Source: Bacillota bacterium (GTDB lineage Bacteria; Bacillota; Clostridia; Christensenellales; UMGS416). From it: 7,283 bases of DNA. Shown one piece after another: positions 6,501-7,283 of this stretch (its first letter is position 1; each line of letters opens with the position of its first letter). The notes under the pieces are model-generated. The model had not been told where the DNA came from and did no database searches. It saw only the letters and a program-made list of their open reading frames with translations. The stretch is taken from positions 1 to 7,283 of the forward strand of contig JAEYYW010000166.1 in NCBI GenBank assembly GCA_023428265.1, given 5' to 3'. A program made the position numbers and the translations under genes.

Positions 6501-7283
6501 CGACGACGCAATGGTATGCGGCGCAAAACAAAAACCCCATCGGCGAGACTCCGTCGGCGCCAAATGTGACCAATGATGACGTTGCCAACACCGTTTCCGG
6601 CATGAACCTTGTTATGGAATACAAGCTGGATGACGCCGCGAGCTACACGGCCTACAGCCCCGCGGCCTTCGGCAGCCTCAACCTCACCGGCAATCACACG
6701 CTGGCCGTCCGCTATGCGGCGTCCGGTGTGGATCCGGCCGGCCCGGACACCATCCTGACCTTTACCAAAACGCTGCAGAGCATTTCCATCACCACACAGC
6801 CGACCAAGACCGAATATGTGGAGGGAACCTCCTTTGACGCCGCCGGCATGGTGGTGACAGCCCATTATGACGACGGCACCAGCGCGGACGTGACGGACTA
6901 CACGGTGGCGCCGGTTGATCCTCTGGCCATAACGGACCAGAAGGTCACTGTTTCCCACACCTATCTTGGCATCACCAAGACCGTGGACCAGGCGGTCACA
7001 GTCACCGCCAGGAAGCTCACGGGCATCACGATTGACACCCCGCCGGCGAAGACCAGCTATATCGAGGGCAACACCTTCAGCCCTGCCGGCATGGTGGTGA
7101 CGGCCCATTATGATAATAACACCAGCGAAGCGGTGACGGACTACACCTTCAGCCCCGCCGACGCCTTGAAGACGACCGATCAGAAGGTGACGGTGTCGTG
7201 CACCATCGGCGCGGTGACGAAGACGGCGGATCAGGCGATCACCGTGCGCGCAAAGGCGCTGGCAAGCATTGAAATCACAACAC
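3509..7283 (+). CDS. Giant secreted NodB/CE4 polysaccharide deacetylase with Big_3/Ig repeats (3' end outside window)
   Basis: A single frame runs without a stop from ATG 3509 to the right edge, at least 1258 residues. Residues 1-33 are a Sec signal peptide (MKRS start, core LSLVVAFLMVFATF, AMA|AS cleavage). Residues 35-183 form a beta-rich domain I cannot name. Residues 185-569 are five Big_3-like repeats, 570-776 two Ig-like domains, about 778-1008 a polysaccharide deacetylase (NodB homology, CE4) domain, about 1015-1087 a DUF4073-like module, and 1090 onward Big_3-like repeats of a longer subtype. The CE4 motifs are present: TFDDG (786-790; D788 expected catalytic base, D789 metal ligand), HSSNH (844-848; H844 and H848 metal ligands), AYPSG (887-891) and LIHRV with H962. 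The enzyme should therefore remove N- or O-acetyl groups from an extracellular or wall polysaccharide; the substrate cannot be told. No wall anchor is visible and it would lie beyond the edge. Confidence 0.9.
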   Translation, partial: MKRSLFSQWASKGLSLVVAFLMVFATFPGVAMAASGQNYTYANSTSLSNNTAYVIVARTGSAGSYEYYAMTNSVNGGYAGRQQVDVSSDGKYLTSAVGNDILWTYSSGQYLKNGSNYLIRATRDTYSLSLANTPGSYGDWSYSSYSNRMTVGDNNRYLAYSQSGFSTSNNGVYVLLFSQVPKTLSGIAVTTPPAKTTYSEGESFDPAGMVVKATYNDGTTEPVTGYTIDPGTPLTAANTSVKITYNDKSTTQAITVKAKTVDHLGITTPPNKGTYNEGETFDPAGMVITAYYNNGTEAVVTDYTMSPSGPLVPSDKSVTISFGGRTVSQAITVNELTIDHIAIATQPSKVGYYEGDTFSTAGMVVKAYFTNGSNMTVSGYTVSPNRALTTTDTYVEISYRGQTVQQTISVYALLLDHIAITKAPTKTTYVEGSRFDPAGMVVSAYYNSGAHTAVTAYTLSPDRELQVGDNLITVTYEGKTATQAITVTLKALDHIGITTAPLKLIYNEGELFDPAGMAVTAYFDNGTNQPVTDYTWAPATALTTAAKKVTISYSGKTVDQPITVKALVHAQTPVISPDTPVDFMAIDVGTPVSLTVSAHVTTGTLTYQWFRNTTGVVGEGTAVGASSSDPALTLDTSAVGTSYYYCVVTNDDPTATGNKTATATSRVAQIVVRTNAQTPIIDVNSPLDTPVYKDSVSSITIDAYVDAGALSYQWYRNTTESYEGATPVGSSSASLSLNTSTVGTLYYYCVVTNTDEDAPGVKTATATSRIARVDVSAFNKGMVLFTFDDGWKDTYTDAYPIMSRAGFKATVFVNSEFIEYNNDGFMNLSEVKSLYNAGWDVANHSSNHEDIGDLTDEASMERLKANYSNCANWLITNNMPNAAYHAAYPSGLYSADLIRLLKNLGFKTGRATGYGLQYGVKYQNSFFKLPVYSVVGDDDIEACLQGVDQVANGGSTIIFLIHRVQPEEGDLVTTSDRLQTLVDYVKTKVNAGKVSVMTTTQWYAAQNKNPIGETPSAPNVTNDDVANTVSGMNLVMEYKLDDAASYTAYSPAAFGSLNLTGNHTLAVRYAASGVDPAGPDTILTFTKTLQSISITTQPTKTEYVEGTSFDAAGMVVTAHYDDGTSADVTDYTVAPVDPLAITDQKVTVSHTYLGITKTVDQAVTVTARKLTGITIDTPPAKTSYIEGNTFSPAGMVVTAHYDNNTSEAVTDYTFSPADALKTTDQKVTVSCTIGAVTKTADQAITVRAKALASIEITT
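3611..4057 (+). other. Unnamed beta-rich N-terminal domain (residues 35-183 of the third gene product)
   Basis: Between the signal peptide and the first Big_3 repeat lie about 150 residues rich in Ser, Tyr, Asn and Gly. They include AYVIVARTGS, YYAMTNSVNGG, DILWTYSSG, YLKNGSNYLI and RYLAYSQSG. The alternating short strands and the repeated YL-type patterns suggest an all-beta fold. I have seen similar N-terminal modules in Clostridia surface proteins but cannot attach a family name. Codon use here is less GC-rich than in the repeats downstream (for example TTTGTTTAG-type third positions near 4030), so the domain may have a different history. Confidence 0.45.
4061..5215 (+). repeat. Five tandem 231-bp Big_3-like Ig repeats (first array)
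   Basis: Units start at residues 185, 262, 339, 416 and 493, each exactly 77 residues (231 bp) with no indel. The unit pattern is (D/S)xIxITxxPxKxxYxEGxxFDPAGMVVxAxYxNGT, then VTxYTxxP, then a VTISYxGKTxxQxITV strand. This matches the Big_3 family (bacterial Ig-like group 3). They would form a stalk placing the enzyme domain away from the cell surface. Unit 3 departs most, with FSTAGM in place of FDPAGM. Confidence 0.85.
5216..5836 (+). repeat. Two tandem Ig-like domains between the stalk and the deacetylase
   Basis: Both units open with AQTP (residues 570 and 676) and carry YQW(F/Y)RNTT (W609, W714) and YYYCVVTN (C646, C749), then KTATATSR. The unit lengths are 106 and 101 residues. Each has only one of the two cysteines of a classical Ig disulphide, as is usual for bacterial Ig-like domains of this type. 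Such pairs commonly act as spacers next to catalytic domains in surface proteins. Confidence 0.75.
5840..6532 (+). other. NodB homology (CE4 deacetylase) domain
   Basis: Residues 778-1008 of the third gene product. In order: MVLFTFDDGW opens the barrel, VANHSSNHED carries the metal histidines, HAAYPSGLYSADL is the third motif in the FAYPxG form seen in PgaB/IcaB-like and related deacetylases rather than the RxPY form, GFKTGRA follows, and STIIFLIHRV supplies the last histidine. VSVMTTTQWY closes the domain as in many family members. All residues needed for metal binding and catalysis in the family appear present. Confidence 0.85.
6551..6769 (+). other. DUF4073-like module after the deacetylase
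   Basis: Residues about 1015-1087 read SAPNVTNDDVANTVSG, then MEYKLDDAASYTAYSP, then NLTGNHTLAVRYAASG and PDTILTFT. This matches the pattern I recall for DUF4073 modules, found as short repeated or single linkers in Bacillota surface proteins. Its role is unknown; here it separates the enzyme from the second Big_3 array. Confidence 0.6.
6776..7283 (+). repeat. Second Big_3-like array, 81-residue subtype (runs off the window)
   Basis: Units begin at residues 1090, 1171 and 1252; the third has only just begun at the right edge. The period is 81 residues (243 bp), four more than in the first array, because the strand after VTVS carries an insertion (HTYLGITKTVDQ and CTIGAVTKTADQ versus YSGKTVDQ). 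The two full units are also closer at DNA level: both read GCCGGCATGGTGGTGAC followed by GCCCATTATGA, and both have GTGACGGACTACAC. Confidence 0.8.

Noticed and set aside
6371..7108. 245-codon minus-strand open frame
   Set aside because: It is antisense to the end of the deacetylase and the second repeat array and shows the same Gly/His/Arg-rich shadow composition.

Overview
The window carries three consecutive plus-strand genes, the outer two cut by the window edges. All have features of exported, multidomain surface or secreted proteins of a Gram-positive anaerobe. Purine-rich Shine-Dalgarno sites, Sec signal peptides, Fn3 and Big_3-type Ig repeats and a moderate GC content fit Bacillota, probably class Clostridia. 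There is no taxonomic marker gene, so this is an inference.

Layout: (1) positions 1-782 hold the C-terminal part of a DUF4832-type protein. (2) Positions 783-942 are an AT-rich spacer with TATAAT boxes. (3) Positions 943-3216 encode a complete 757-residue secreted protein: signal peptide, DUF4874-like N-terminal domain, DUF4832-like domain and three Fn3 repeats. (4) Positions 3217-3508 are a leader with two hairpins, one followed by a T-tract, and an array of 11-bp phased A-rich direct repeats. (5) From 3509 to the right edge runs one stop-free frame of at least 1258 codons. It encodes a very large surface protein: signal peptide, unnamed beta-rich domain, five Big_3-like repeats of exactly 77 residues, two Ig-like domains, a NodB/CE4 polysaccharide deacetylase domain with its metal and catalytic motifs intact, a DUF4073-like module, and further Big_3-like repeats of an 81-residue subtype.

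Together the genes look like an extracellular carbohydrate-active or cell-surface locus. Two adjacent members of a poorly characterised, putatively glycan-active family sit beside a deacetylase carried on a long Ig-repeat stalk. Co-function is inferred from adjacency and common export only. No RNA genes, insertion sequences or CRISPR arrays were seen. The best candidates for something undescribed are the DUF4832 pair, the deacetylase architecture with two differently sized repeat subtypes on either side of the enzyme, and the 11-bp phased repeat plus hairpin leader in front of it.
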